A stretch of 64,000 bases of DNA, taken from Bacillota bacterium. GTDB lineage: Bacteria; Bacillota; Clostridia; Lachnospirales; Lachnospiraceae. The notes beneath the pieces are model-generated. The model saw only the letters and a list, made by a program, of their open reading frames with translations. It was not told the DNA's origin and ran no database searches. The stretch covers positions 70,870-134,869 of the forward strand of contig JAEWCQ010000046.1 in the NCBI GenBank assembly GCA_023390555.1, read 5' to 3'. Made by a program: the position numbers and the translations under genes. Numbering within the stretch: position 1 is the stretch's first letter; each line of letters starts with the position of its first letter. Shown piece by piece: positions 51,979 to 61,695 of the stretch.

Positions 51979-52530
51979 CTATGAATGCGTAAATTCATTT
52001 CTCAGTATGGAGCATACAACAAGGGAATTACGTTTCCCGCCATCTCGATCAATCCGTCGACCTCGAAGCCTTCCATCTTCCTTAAAACCGAGTTTACGCA
52101 ATAGATTTCCAGATGCAATATTGGTTTCGTTATATTTTGCTTCTATCATATAGAGATTTTCTTTTTGAAGCATATGCCAAATTACAGCACGCACAGATTC
52201 ATACGCATATCCCTTATTCCACCACTTTGAGCCAATCAGATATGCAATTTCACCTATCTCTAATTCTTTATATGGAATACTTACGGAAATATTTCCGATT
52301 AATTCCTCTGTTCCTTTTACCTGAATCAGCCATATGTAAGCGTTGTTTTCATAGGCATAGACATATCCTTGTATCATTTCTTTCATGGCCATTTGGTCTT
52401 CAACCGGATACATAGGAAAATACTTCCCCAGCGAGTCGTCCTTTCCAAAATTAGTAAAGCAATGTTCCGTGTCTTCCATTTTAAATTTTCTTAATAGTAA
52501 TCTTTCCGTCTCTATTTCGATATCTTTCAT
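51979..52530 (-). CDS. RimJ/RimL-type N-acetyltransferase
   Basis: The 183-residue GNAT protein starts IEIETERLLLRKF, a hallmark of this group, and has GSKWWNKGYAYESVRAVI and NIASGNLLRKLGFKEDG. ATG 52530 has GGGGCG upstream; 52545 is possible. Confidence 0.85.
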   Translation of the reverse strand: MKDIEIETERLLLRKFKMEDTEHCFTNFGKDDSLGKYFPMYPVEDQMAMKEMIQGYVYAYENNAYIWLIQVKGTEELIGNISVSIPYKELEIGEIAYLIGSKWWNKGYAYESVRAVIWHMLQKENLYMIEAKYNETNIASGNLLRKLGFKEDGRLRGRRIDRDGGKRNSLVVCSILRNEFTHS

Positions 52531-52739
52531 ATATTCACGCCCCATTCACAATGTATCACTAACTTCCTTAAACTTCACTTGTTTTTGTAGCCTTCATAAA
52601 TTAAAATGATCACTTTTTCGACTCAATTATTAAAATTTATTATAATCGTTTTTACAATATTAGCAACACTTCAATTTTTATTGTTGCCCCAGCTTTTACT
52701 GGTTTTGCTGAATCATATTTAAAATTTTACAAACAAATA

Positions 52740-52761
52740 CGCTGACCATGAATGGCCAGCG
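52740..52761 (-). terminator. Hairpin downstream of the GlsB-like gene
   Basis: CGCTGACCAT / ATGGCCAGCG (one wobble, 2-nt loop), with a weak T tract on the minus strand. Confidence 0.5.
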
Positions 52762-52821
52762 TAATGCGTTACCAATATATTTTTTGTATTTCTCTTGGAT
52801 TTTTGATGCTTATGCTTGATT

Positions 52822-53076
52822 TCAGGCTCTCCTTTTGAATGCATTGATAATCAGGAGTAAAATGATTGCACCGACAATTGCGACGATCAGACTCCAGATA
52901 TTAAAACCAGTAAAACCAACGCCACCGATCAGATTCATGATAAATCCACCGATAAACGCACCAATGATGCCGACAACAATATTTGCGAACGCTCCCATAT
53001 TTTCGTTGTTTCCGGTAAACATACTTGCAATCCAGCCCGCGAGTGCACCAATAATCAGCCAACTGATAATACCCAT
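52822..53076 (-). CDS. GlsB/YeaQ/YmgE-family stress membrane protein
   Basis: The 84-residue protein has three Gly-rich membrane helices (GIISWLIIGALAGWIASMFTG; GAFIGGFIMNLIGG), matching the transglycosylase-associated family induced by stress. A GGATGG site precedes the start. Confidence 0.88.
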   Translation of the reverse strand: MGIISWLIIGALAGWIASMFTGNNENMGAFANIVVGIIGAFIGGFIMNLIGGVGFTGFNIWSLIVAIVGAIILLLIINAFKRRA

Positions 53077-53253
53077 AAACTACCATCCTTTCAGCAAAAT
53101 TTTATTTCGTTTTGCGTTTTTGTAATAAAAAAATCAAGGCCTAATAAACAGGTATCGTTATCATTTGCATTTTCTTGTTTAAATATACAAAATATCAGCT
53201 AAAAATTGAAACAATTATTTTCATGGATCATTGCTTTTACAATCGCAATAAAC

Positions 53254-53631
53254 TTAAATGCTGATCCACCAGAATACTCCAAATTTATCAATCAGGTTCG
53301 AGCAGCAAGAACTCCAGGGGCATGGTCCTAATGGGTCAATCACTGTTCCGCCCTCTCGTAAGACATCATAAGCATTGCGTACAATTGTTACATCTTCCAG
53401 GCCGAATGCATTAAATGCCATAGTCTGCCAACCGGTTTTCTTACTTATGTCACAGTTACTTGGCGCTTCACTGAGCGCCAAAATCAGCTCTCCATTTACA
53501 GATAATTCACAATGTGCATAAGCACCGCTGTCATCTTTTATTTGAAAACTAATTTCAGCACCAAAAGCCCTACAGTACATTTCCGCTGCTTCTATACTGC
53601 CTCTTACATATAGTTGTGGACTTATCTTCAT
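53254..53631 (-). CDS. PhnB-like VOC-family protein
   Basis: A 125-residue glyoxalase-fold protein (SIEAAEMYCRAFGAEISFQI; GELILALSEAP; the final PCPWSSCCSNLIDKFGVFW) of the PhnB/3-demethylubiquinone-like group. Reaction not known. Confidence 0.82.
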   Translation of the reverse strand: MKISPQLYVRGSIEAAEMYCRAFGAEISFQIKDDSGAYAHCELSVNGELILALSEAPSNCDISKKTGWQTMAFNAFGLEDVTIVRNAYDVLREGGTVIDPLGPCPWSSCCSNLIDKFGVFWWISI

Positions 53632-53692
53632 ATACTTGCCCTCCCCGGCTTTTTACTATTTTCCGGCCTGATTCTCATACTGTCATTCTTAC

Positions 53693-54484
53693 CTATTCGT
53701 TATTGACACAAAGAAACATTCCGTATTCTTTCGGAATATGTAAGACTCCATTTACCATCTTATTTTCAAGAATAGATTTCAGCAGTTCTCTTTTTATACT
53801 TGCAATATTCGTTATATTTGGAAGCGAATAAATATAGTCTATCATATCCTCTATATCTGTAACCGCTAATGAATCCTCATAGTTCATAATACAAACATCC
53901 TCAAAATAGTTACTTAAAATATCTGAACCATTTTGAAGTGTAAATGATTTATTTGTATCGTCAATCACCCCATCCTCTTCTAAAAGAGAGACTATGTATG
54001 GAATGATACCATTTTCGCCATAGGTTGCACAGTAAAAACGGCCGCCTGTTTTGATTACTCTTTTTACTTCCGCCAATCCCCTGTTTAAATCTGGAACATG
54101 ATATAACATCATATTAGCTATCACAACATCAAAACTGTTATCCTCAAAAGGAATATTTTCTATATTGACCACCTGATATGTCACATTGTGCCGTTGTCCC
54201 AATAATGCGCCTGCTGTCGCCAACATTCCTTCCGAAAAATCTGTCAAAAATAACTCACTGTCATGATTGATCACATCCAGATTTGATTTCCACATATCAC
54301 CTGTCCCGCAACCCAATTCCAAAATTTTACTTTGTGGTCTTATATCGTAATTTGAGACTATCCAATTCCCAAATCCCATTTTATTGGTTGAATATTTATG
54401 ATGAATGGAAATTCTTGTGTTCAGATTATCGGCATTTTTATATTGCGCTCTTACCACATCTTTATGATTCAAATTGGTCTCCAT
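53693..54484 (-). CDS. Class I SAM-dependent methyltransferase
   Basis: The 263-residue protein has motif I ILELGCGTGDMW near residue 56, motif II-like FLTDFSEGML and ANMMLYHVPDLNRGLAEVKRV. The UbiE/COQ5-like pattern does not give a substrate. Monocistronic. Confidence 0.86.
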   Translation of the reverse strand: METNLNHKDVVRAQYKNADNLNTRISIHHKYSTNKMGFGNWIVSNYDIRPQSKILELGCGTGDMWKSNLDVINHDSELFLTDFSEGMLATAGALLGQRHNVTYQVVNIENIPFEDNSFDVVIANMMLYHVPDLNRGLAEVKRVIKTGGRFYCATYGENGIIPYIVSLLEEDGVIDDTNKSFTLQNGSDILSNYFEDVCIMNYEDSLAVTDIEDMIDYIYSLPNITNIASIKRELLKSILENKMVNGVLHIPKEYGMFLCVNNE

Positions 54485-54576
54485 TTTAGATGATACTCCT
54501 TTTCAGCTCATTTTCGTTCCCTTCCATTTATTTTAATATGTTCCAATATATTTTTCAATTGATACCGAGCTTGTAT

Positions 54577-54999
54577 TTATAAACTTTCTGCCAGGCGTTT
54601 CTTTAAGTCCAATATATTGACCTCAATCCGTTTCATGATCTCTAAGAATTCCGCATCACTTTTCCCCGTTGGATCTTCCAATCCCCAATCTTCTCTTAAT
54701 TTACAGGGTATGACCGGGCATTGTACGTTACATCCCATCGTAATGACTACATCTGGATTGGGAATATCTATTAATAATTTGCTTTTCTGCGTCTCTTCCA
54801 TGTCAATTCCGTATGTTTGTTTCATCAATCGGACAGCATCCTGATTGATGCGGTCTTTTCGCTCGGTTCCCGCAGAATAGCTGTCAAATACATCCGCTGC
54901 AAAATATTTGCCCATTGCTTCAGCCATCTGACTTCGGCAGGAATTATGCACACATATAAATGCTACTTTGGGTTTTTTATCTGTTTGATTTAAATTCAT
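54577..54999 (-). CDS. arsC: Arsenate reductase, thioredoxin-linked low-MW phosphatase type
   Basis: The 140-residue ArsC has the P-loop CVHNSCRSQMAEA and the redox pair in VITMGCNVQCPV, the three Cys of the S. aureus pI258/B. subtilis class. It reduces arsenate to arsenite for export by the pump gene 26 bp upstream. AAGGAG supports ATG 54999. Confidence 0.93.
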   Translation of the reverse strand: MNLNQTDKKPKVAFICVHNSCRSQMAEAMGKYFAADVFDSYSAGTERKDRINQDAVRLMKQTYGIDMEETQKSKLLIDIPNPDVVITMGCNVQCPVIPCKLREDWGLEDPTGKSDAEFLEIMKRIEVNILDLKKRLAESL

Positions 55000-55025
55000 A
55001 CGTTTTCTCCTTAACACATTTACAG

Positions 55026-56081
55026 TCAATTTTTAGAAAAGAGTTTTTTGTGAAAGATATTTGCTACATTGACCAATCCGATCATTACCGGTACTTCAAT
55101 CAACGGTCCGATTACTGCAGCGAAAGCTTGGTCCGATGCAATTCCAAAAACACCTACTGCAACCGCGATGGCAAGTTCGAAGTTATTACTTGCCGCTGTA
55201 AAAGCAAGCGTAACCGTCTGCTCATAGTTTATTCCCTGTTTATAGGACATATAGAAACTGGTGAAAAACATGATTGCAAAATAAAGCAAAAGCGGAATTG
55301 CGATTCTGATCACATGAAGCGGCAGTTCAACAATATACTGCCCCTTTAAAACAAACATCACTATAATGGTATATAACAGGGCAATCAAAGCAAGTGGTGA
55401 TATCTTAGGAATAAACACTGTTGTATACCACGCTTCACTTTTGATTTTCAGCAAGGCAAATCTTGTGAGGAATCCTGCGGCGAACGGAATTCCCAAATAG
55501 ATAAGAACACTTTTTGCCACATCAAATATGGAAACAGTAACTGCCTGGCCGCCAAAGGATAAACCAAGCCATTTTGGCAATACCGTGATAAACACATAGA
55601 TATATACGGAATACAAAAATATTTGGAAGATGGAATTAAGCGCTACTAAAGCAGCACAGTATTCATTATCTCCCCTGGCAAGTGTATTCCATACGATGAC
55701 CATGGCGATACAGCGGGCCAAACCGATCATGATCAGTCCGATCGCATAATTTGGCAGATCCGGGAGAAATAATACGGCAAGAATAAACATGAGGATCGGT
55801 CCTACAATCCAGTTTTGTACCATAGAAAGTACGAGCACTTTTTTATTCTGCAAAACCTTCCCCAATTCCTCGTATTTTATTTTTGCCAATGGGGGATACA
55901 TCATGATCATTAAACCGATTGCAATTGGCCATGATATGGTACCGGTACTCATCCCTTCTAATACTTCCCCCAATTCAGGGAATACAAATCCCAGGAAAAC
56001 TCCAATCCCCATTGCAATAAAAATCCATATTGTCAGAAATCGATCCAGAAACGATAAATTCCCTTTTTTTTCTACGCTCAT
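55026..56081 (-). CDS. ACR3-family arsenite efflux pump
   Basis: A 351-residue membrane protein with ten helices. ACR3 marks are FVFPELGEVLEG, ISWPIAIGLMIMMYPPLAKI and the conserved Cys in GLARCIAMVIVWN. AAAAGGAG supports ATG 56081. Often named arsB, though unrelated to ArsB of the NhaD type. Confidence 0.92.
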   Translation of the reverse strand: MSVEKKGNLSFLDRFLTIWIFIAMGIGVFLGFVFPELGEVLEGMSTGTISWPIAIGLMIMMYPPLAKIKYEELGKVLQNKKVLVLSMVQNWIVGPILMFILAVLFLPDLPNYAIGLIMIGLARCIAMVIVWNTLARGDNEYCAALVALNSIFQIFLYSVYIYVFITVLPKWLGLSFGGQAVTVSIFDVAKSVLIYLGIPFAAGFLTRFALLKIKSEAWYTTVFIPKISPLALIALLYTIIVMFVLKGQYIVELPLHVIRIAIPLLLYFAIMFFTSFYMSYKQGINYEQTVTLAFTAASNNFELAIAVAVGVFGIASDQAFAAVIGPLIEVPVMIGLVNVANIFHKKLFSKN

Positions 56082-56138
56082 AAATTCTCCTTTTTGTTTC
56101 GAGCAATACAAATTGCATTTTTTAACAGCGATCCATCG

Positions 56139-56474
56139 TTATTGTGGATTGCATGAACAAGAACTGACCTCACGTTTCTCTTTGCATATACAGGATTCGT
56201 AAGGAATAGTGATACTCTCCCAGAATTCTTTTACTGCTTCTACCAGCTTTGTATTATTGCGGTAACGCATCCAGGAGCCCTCTTTTCTCGCAATTACAAG
56301 GCCGCTTTCCGTCAATATTTTCATATGATAGGAAAGGGTTGGCTGAGTTATTTGAAAACTTTCTAAAATATCACAGGCGCACAGTTCACCACATGACAGC
56401 ATTTCTATAATCTTTAACCGTGTTTCATCTCCAAGCGCTTTGAAAACGGCAACATACTCTTTGTGATTTTTCAT
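56139..56474 (-). CDS. arsR: ArsR/SmtB-family arsenic-responsive repressor
   Basis: A 111-residue winged-helix repressor with LGDETRLKIIEMLSCGELCACDIL; the CxC-type ELCACD binds arsenite. An additional Cys-rich tail (SCICKEKREVSSCSCNPQ) could extend metal sensing. It heads the ars operon. Confidence 0.93.
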   Translation of the reverse strand: MKNHKEYVAVFKALGDETRLKIIEMLSCGELCACDILESFQITQPTLSYHMKILTESGLVIARKEGSWMRYRNNTKLVEAVKEFWESITIPYESCICKEKREVSSCSCNPQ

Positions 56475-56541
56475 CTATTCTCTCCTTTTGGCGAATTTCG
56501 GGATGCATTGCTCCATTGACGGTTCATCATTTTGGATTCAC

Positions 56542-56621
56542 ATAGATATCCATCTATATGGCAACTATACCTATACATAGATATTCATCTATATAATAAA
56601 GAACATATAGATATTTGTCAA
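56542..56621 (-). promoter_or_regulatory. ars operon promoter and ArsR operators
   Basis: On the minus strand TTGACA (56616-56621), 17 bp, TATTAT (56593-56598). Two palindromic boxes ATAGATATCCATCTATA (56542-56558) and ATAGATATTCATCTATAT (56577-56594) match the ArsR ATAGAT-type operator; the second overlaps the -10. Confidence 0.85.
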
Positions 56622-56754
56622 TATGTTCTTGTAATCGAACATAGATTCATGATAGGAAAAGTCATGCACCGTACTTGTTTAACATGAGAATTCTGCTAAT
56701 TCAGACATATTTCTCTTCATTTACTTTCGTATTGCTCCTGGTTATTTATTCTAA

Positions 56755-57543
56755 CTACCCTCTGATGAATAACCTGGATAAAAATGCTCCCAGAACTCTT
56801 GCAAATAACAGCTTAACCGGATTACATCGAATCGGTGTATAAAAATTTACTTTCGGTTCAAGCCAACCTTTTTTCTCCCAATAAGCGCGATCAACCATCC
56901 CGGCACGCTTACTGAACCTGTAGTACTTCTGTTGAATACGAAACGAAATAAGGGACAACAGCGTCGGTTTTTGTGCCATGTCCGCCTGTATGGAGGCAAT
57001 TAGATCCGCAGCAATCTTTGATAACTTCGAAATATACGCACTCTCTATGCGTTCATCTTCCATATATGCACCCATGATAAACTTGTCTGTAAATAGTACA
57101 TGAAATCCCCATGCAGTCAATGCACGTTTCATCGTGTGCAGGGAATGGTTTGATGCCCCGGCCCCGGATGTAGTTATCGCGACAGCGTATTTTTTATAGT
57201 AAGCCGGACGATGACTGTTATAAGCCATTCGGTCAAGCCAGTTTTTCATAATTCCGTTTACATCTTCCAGATAAACCGGACTGGCAAGAATCAGTGCATC
57301 GGCGTCTGAAATGCCCTCTCCTATTTTTATAACATCATCCTTAAGCGGGCAAACATCCCTGTCAAAGCAAGAGCGGCATCCCAGACAGCTTTTGACAGTC
57401 TCACCGGATAAAAGTACATGGTTTATCTCCAGAGTTAAGTGTTTTTCATTGGCACGGTGCAAAAGTTGACTCCCCAGCATCTTTAAGAGTCGATCTGTGT
57501 TGCCATTCTTTCTTCCGCTACTATTCATTAAAACAATTTTCAT
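56755..57543 (-). CDS. Flavodoxin-like NAD(P)H-dependent oxidoreductase
   Basis: The 262-residue protein has an FMN-binding start VLMNSSGRKNGNTDRLLK, a CLGCRSCFDRDVCPLKDD cysteine cluster and ASPVYLEDVNGIMKNWLDR, as in multimeric flavodoxin WrbA-type reductases (iron-sulfur flavoprotein group). ATG 57543 starts the flavodoxin core; upstream TTG/GTG codons are possible. Confidence 0.83.
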   Translation of the reverse strand: MKIVLMNSSGRKNGNTDRLLKMLGSQLLHRANEKHLTLEINHVLLSGETVKSCLGCRSCFDRDVCPLKDDVIKIGEGISDADALILASPVYLEDVNGIMKNWLDRMAYNSHRPAYYKKYAVAITTSGAGASNHSLHTMKRALTAWGFHVLFTDKFIMGAYMEDERIESAYISKLSKIAADLIASIQADMAQKPTLLSLISFRIQQKYYRFSKRAGMVDRAYWEKKGWLEPKVNFYTPIRCNPVKLLFARVLGAFLSRLFIRG

Positions 57544-57669
57544 TCGAGGATACACCAACCCTTTTCCATCGTTCTATTTCTTTCCTCTTTATTTTAATAC
57601 TTTTTTATATATCTTACAATTGACAGTTGTCTCGCTTTCTCATATTTATACCAGATAAATGAGATCATA

Positions 57670-57699
57670 CAGAAAATAGAGAAGCATCGCTTCTCTATT
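57670..57699 (-). terminator. Terminator of the ECF transporter operon
   Basis: Perfect 11-bp stem AATAGAGAAGC / GCTTCTCTATT with a 3-nt loop and a TTTTCTG tail on the minus strand. Confidence 0.88.
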
Positions 57700-57779
57700 C
57701 ACATTGCAGCGCCTCCGCAATTCGATAAATACATCACTTTATGCAGCTGCAGATCTATATTTGATTAAGGTATCTGAAT

Positions 57780-59171
57780 CTACGGTTCCAGTCGGATCAT
57801 CCTGTTACATGCATGGGTGATAAATTCAAAATCGTGTGTCACAAGAAAGATGATTTTTCCCATTCCGGCAAGTGTCTTCATTAAATCAGATACTGCACAC
57901 ATGCTCTCATAATCAAGGCCGCTGGTCGGCTCATCAAAGACCAGGATCTCTTTCTTACAGATCATGCTGACTGCAACGGCAATCCGCTGTTTCTGACCAC
58001 CGGATAATGTATTGGGATGACTGTCCTTATATGGATATAGTCCAAGTCCTTTTAAGGTCTGTTCTACCAGTTTCCGATCGGGATTTTTTATGCCAAAATA
58101 GCATTCATGCTCTACACTGTCCGCAAACAGCTGATAATTTACATCTTGCATGACCATATAGGTCTTCTCCAGCCGTTCTTTTTCATTCTGTTCATTTCCG
58201 TTCCATCGCACCACACCGCCCAAAGCTTTTTGTAATCCGCATAAAGTTCGCAGAAATGTGGATTTGCCGACACCATTGCGGCCCGTTATTGCAATAATGT
58301 CGCCCGGTGCAGCTTTCAGCTGAATCTTGGAAAGCACCGTTTTTTTTCCATAACCAATGGCCAGATCCGTAAGCTCAAGAACGAATTTTTCATTCTCTGC
58401 GTTTTTTTCAGTTATTCTCGGTTCCTTGTATGCAAATGTCCGCAGTCCAAACTGCATTCTTTTTTCATCGGATAAATTGCAAAATTCCTCCTGGCTCCAA
58501 ATCTGTTTTAATTCTCCCTTCTCCATGTAAAAAATCCGGTCAGCCAGATCTCTCAGATAATACAATCTGTGTTCCGCAATCAAAATAGTCTTTCCCTGTT
58601 TTTTCAATATCGCGATGTATTCGCTTAAATCGCGAATTGCTTCCGTATCGAGATTGGAGGAGGGTTCATCTAAGAGATAGACATCCGGATTCATGGCATA
58701 AACAGAGGCAAATGCGATTTTCTGTTTCTCTCCGCCTGATAAAGAGAATATACTTCGTTTCAGAAGATGCTCGATCTTTAAAGCTTTCGCCGTCTGCTGC
58801 ACCCTCTGTGCAATTTCTTTTCTTGGAATCCCGCTATTTTCCATACCAAAGGCAATTTCCCCATCTGTGTCCGTATGAAAGAACTGGGTCTTTGGATTTT
58901 GAAATACAGAGCCTGCCTTTTCTGCAATTTCATATAGCTGTTTGTCTGCCAGGTTCTCCTCGTCTATGTATGCACTGCCTTCTAATTTTCCTGCGAAAAA
59001 TTCCGGTATCAGGCCATTGAAGAGTCTGGTGACCGTCGTTTTGCCACAACCGCTGCGTCCTGCCAATACGATACATTCCCCGGCCTGAATTGTAAAATCT
59101 AAATTTTTAAGATTTCCATCCCCACTTCCCTCGTAAGCAAATGAAATATGCTTCATCTGAATCTTCTTCAT
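57780..59171 (-). CDS. ECF transporter ATPase, two fused ABC domains
   Basis: The 463-residue protein holds two complete ABC ATPases, equivalent to EcfA and EcfA' in one chain. Walker A motifs are GRSGCGKTT near residue 38 and GRNGVGKST near 297; signatures are FSLSGGEKQK and LSGGQKQRIA; Walker B VYLLDEPSSNLD and ILVFDEPTSGLD. It starts 4 bp inside ecfT. It powers uptake by the S component encoded two genes upstream. Confidence 0.9.
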   Translation of the reverse strand: MKKIQMKHISFAYEGSGDGNLKNLDFTIQAGECIVLAGRSGCGKTTVTRLFNGLIPEFFAGKLEGSAYIDEENLADKQLYEIAEKAGSVFQNPKTQFFHTDTDGEIAFGMENSGIPRKEIAQRVQQTAKALKIEHLLKRSIFSLSGGEKQKIAFASVYAMNPDVYLLDEPSSNLDTEAIRDLSEYIAILKKQGKTILIAEHRLYYLRDLADRIFYMEKGELKQIWSQEEFCNLSDEKRMQFGLRTFAYKEPRITEKNAENEKFVLELTDLAIGYGKKTVLSKIQLKAAPGDIIAITGRNGVGKSTFLRTLCGLQKALGGVVRWNGNEQNEKERLEKTYMVMQDVNYQLFADSVEHECYFGIKNPDRKLVEQTLKGLGLYPYKDSHPNTLSGGQKQRIAVAVSMICKKEILVFDEPTSGLDYESMCAVSDLMKTLAGMGKIIFLVTHDFEFITHACNRMIRLEP

Positions 59172-59878
59172 AAAAAATCTCCTTTTCCATGCTCCAGAAG
59201 CCCAAATGCGAAATAGAGAAGAAACACTGTCACTGCCGCAAAATCCCTGCGTGAGAATCTGATTTCGGTAAGACTGGTTCTGGGATTCGGATTTTCGATT
59301 CCACGTGTCACTGCCGCAATGGACAGCTCATCTGCCGTATTTGACGCAGCCATCATCAACGGCACATACAGACATTCCGCGACTGCCATCGGTCGCAGGC
59401 AGATATTTTTTACGGAAAGCGAAATTCCTCTCATACGCATGGCATCTCTGATATAGTTCCAATCTTCTTTTACAACAGGGAGATAGCGCATCATGACGGC
59501 CAGCGGTATCACAAAGCGATCCGGCATATGAATTTCATAGAATGCAGCCATGAGCTCACCGGTTTTTGTCGTTTTTATCATGAGTCCGGCCATAAACCCG
59601 CATGGATATACTTTATTTACCAGACCAAAAAAGGCGGCAAAAACTGCCTGCCAGGTTCCCGACAGCTCGCTGATAGAAAGTAAAGTGATCCCATAAATCA
59701 TCCCATAGATTACGATGCCAAGAAATGCATGGAGGAATTTGCCGGACAGCAGAGAAAATACCGCTATCAGGCATACCAGAACCAACTCATAGATCAGTGT
59801 TGGTGCAAACATGGTACTGAGGACACAAAGCAATAACAGCGAAAGTTTTGTACGTGGATCGAAATGCACGCCTCTCAT
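59168..59878 (-). CDS. ECF transporter transmembrane protein EcfT
   Basis: The 236-residue membrane protein has the CbiQ/EcfT fold with the two ATPase-coupling motifs of AMRMRGIS type (residue 142) and AVTRGIENP. It overlaps both neighbours by 4 bp, so the three genes are translationally coupled. Confidence 0.88.
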   Translation of the reverse strand: MRGVHFDPRTKLSLLLLCVLSTMFAPTLIYELVLVCLIAVFSLLSGKFLHAFLGIVIYGMIYGITLLSISELSGTWQAVFAAFFGLVNKVYPCGFMAGLMIKTTKTGELMAAFYEIHMPDRFVIPLAVMMRYLPVVKEDWNYIRDAMRMRGISLSVKNICLRPMAVAECLYVPLMMAASNTADELSIAAVTRGIENPNPRTSLTEIRFSRRDFAAVTVFLLYFAFGLLEHGKGDFL

Positions 59879-60486
59879 GCTGTGATTCCTGCCTTTTCAA
59901 ACTGTTTTCTTAAAAGCCTGCTTCCGACCCATGCACTGGTTCCCGCTACCACGGCTGTTCCAATCAATATAACTGCCAGCATCCAGTTTGCCGATGCCGC
60001 ATTCATGGCATCAATGTAACTTGCCGATGTGCCGCCGTTTAACATATAATCACTCCATGCCGTACGATCCGCAAAATAACAGATATAGCTTCCTGTTGCC
60101 CCAAAACTGATGCAGATAAATGCCAGCATATTCAAAAATTTATTTCGGTACTTTCCGACGCCGGCTATCAGATCACCGGCAATTCCCCCGATTATGTATC
60201 CAAGATCCATCGCCCAATGCATGCCAGTCGCAAACCATATGACACCGCAGAGGATACCCACGATTGCGACCGCACCTCGTTTTGGCACCTTCGCAATCAG
60301 CAGCATAAAAACGGGGCCTCCAAGCAACGCTGCTCCAAGCGGCATATAGAAGGTGAGAACCGGATTCGGGGCAAAAAAGATTCCACCTACCAGCATGGTT
60401 ACAAATAAAAGGGCGGTAAAAATACCGATTGTGACCAAGTCCTTTACCGTCAATCCTTTTCTGTTTGATCTTGACTGATTACTCAT
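59875..60486 (-). CDS. MptaE-type ECF transporter S component
   Basis: A 203-residue six-helix membrane protein matching the TIGR02185 (Trep_Strep/MptaE) family: TVKDLVTIGIFTALLFV, PNPVLTFYMPLGAALLGGPV, ATGMHWAMDLGYIIGGIAGD. It captures an unidentified substrate. GGAGGAA precedes ATG 60486. It heads the ECF operon. Confidence 0.88.
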   Translation of the reverse strand: MSNQSRSNRKGLTVKDLVTIGIFTALLFVTMLVGGIFFAPNPVLTFYMPLGAALLGGPVFMLLIAKVPKRGAVAIVGILCGVIWFATGMHWAMDLGYIIGGIAGDLIAGVGKYRNKFLNMLAFICISFGATGSYICYFADRTAWSDYMLNGGTSASYIDAMNAASANWMLAVILIGTAVVAGTSAWVGSRLLRKQFEKAGITA

Positions 60487-60675
60487 AAATTTCCTCCTGT
60501 TTCTTCTTTCTTGACGTTTCAAGAATAGATATGATACTATTTGTTAGTCTCAACTAACATCGATAAATTAAGTTATCACAGAATGCGACAGTTTTCAATG
60601 GATTTGCATTCATTACGCCTAATCCTGTTCTGTTTGCGTCTGATCAAGGTATTCCATTGCCAAAAAGGAGAATTT

Positions 60676-61635
60676 ATGAAAGAACGTATTGCATGTTTTT
60701 ATGAAACGATTTTGAGGGACAGAGGGTTTCAGCCAGTGAAACCGAATGGAAGATTCAACTCCTGCGGTCAGACATTTGTCCTTTCCAGGGAATTGGGAGA
60801 AGGATTTTACTGGATTTATTCGGAAGCAAATTTATTTGATATCAAAATACATGATTTTTTCTTCTATGAGGATTACGTGTTTGAATGCCAGCTGCCGGAA
60901 TGTATGAGCATTTCCTACTATCAATCGATTTCTGGGCATGAATTAAATCCTTACCGCCGAATCAATGCAAACTGTATCCGGACCTACCTCGGCGGACAAA
61001 GTCCGTTTCAAGCCGTAATGCACAGACGGATACCGGTAAAAACAGTAGGCATCGAGATCCTGCCGGCTTATTACCTCCACGATCTGAAAGAAAAATATCC
61101 GGATGATTATATCAACCCCTATGAAGCATTCTGTTCGATCGATGAGACCTTACACTTTCCAGAAATGCTGCTTCTTTTGAATCAGGTAACAGAGTATCGT
61201 GGAACCGGCATCAGTGCAAAACTGTTTTATGAGGCCAAAGTAAACGAAGCCGTATCTCTGGTGGTGGAGCATTTTCACCGATATGGCAAAGAACAGAACT
61301 ATATTTCAGAAAAAGACAAAGAACAGATTCGGGATGTTACCGCATATATCCGCGATCATGCGGCATTTTCTCTCACTTTAGAACAGCTGTCCAAGATTGC
61401 ATGTATGGGACAGACAAAATTAAAGGGAACATTTAAACAGATCAATGGATGCACGATTACCGAGTATATTCAGCAGGCACGTATGGAACAGGCGCAATTC
61501 CTGCTCTCCCATACAGAACTGAGCATTGGACAGATTGCCCAAACGGTCGGCTATTCCAATGCCAGCAGGTTTGCAGAACTGTTTAAGAGAAATGTGGGCG
61601 TTCTTCCCGGAGAATACCGGAGAGTTAGTTTTTGA
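60676..61635 (+). CDS. AraC-family transcriptional regulator
   Basis: The 319-residue protein has a 200-residue N-terminal sensing domain and two C-terminal helix-turn-helix units (LTLEQLSKIACMGQTKLKGT; LSIGQIAQTVGYSNASRFAEL). AAGGAG supports ATG 60676. Divergent from the ECF operon, which it probably controls. Confidence 0.88.
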   Translation: MKERIACFYETILRDRGFQPVKPNGRFNSCGQTFVLSRELGEGFYWIYSEANLFDIKIHDFFFYEDYVFECQLPECMSISYYQSISGHELNPYRRINANCIRTYLGGQSPFQAVMHRRIPVKTVGIEILPAYYLHDLKEKYPDDYINPYEAFCSIDETLHFPEMLLLLNQVTEYRGTGISAKLFYEAKVNEAVSLVVEHFHRYGKEQNYISEKDKEQIRDVTAYIRDHAAFSLTLEQLSKIACMGQTKLKGTFKQINGCTITEYIQQARMEQAQFLLSHTELSIGQIAQTVGYSNASRFAELFKRNVGVLPGEYRRVSF

Positions 61636-61695
61636 CCTTGCGGTAAGGCAGCAGATCTGCCGCTTTTCGCACTTCTTTTGCATTTGTCTGCGTTT

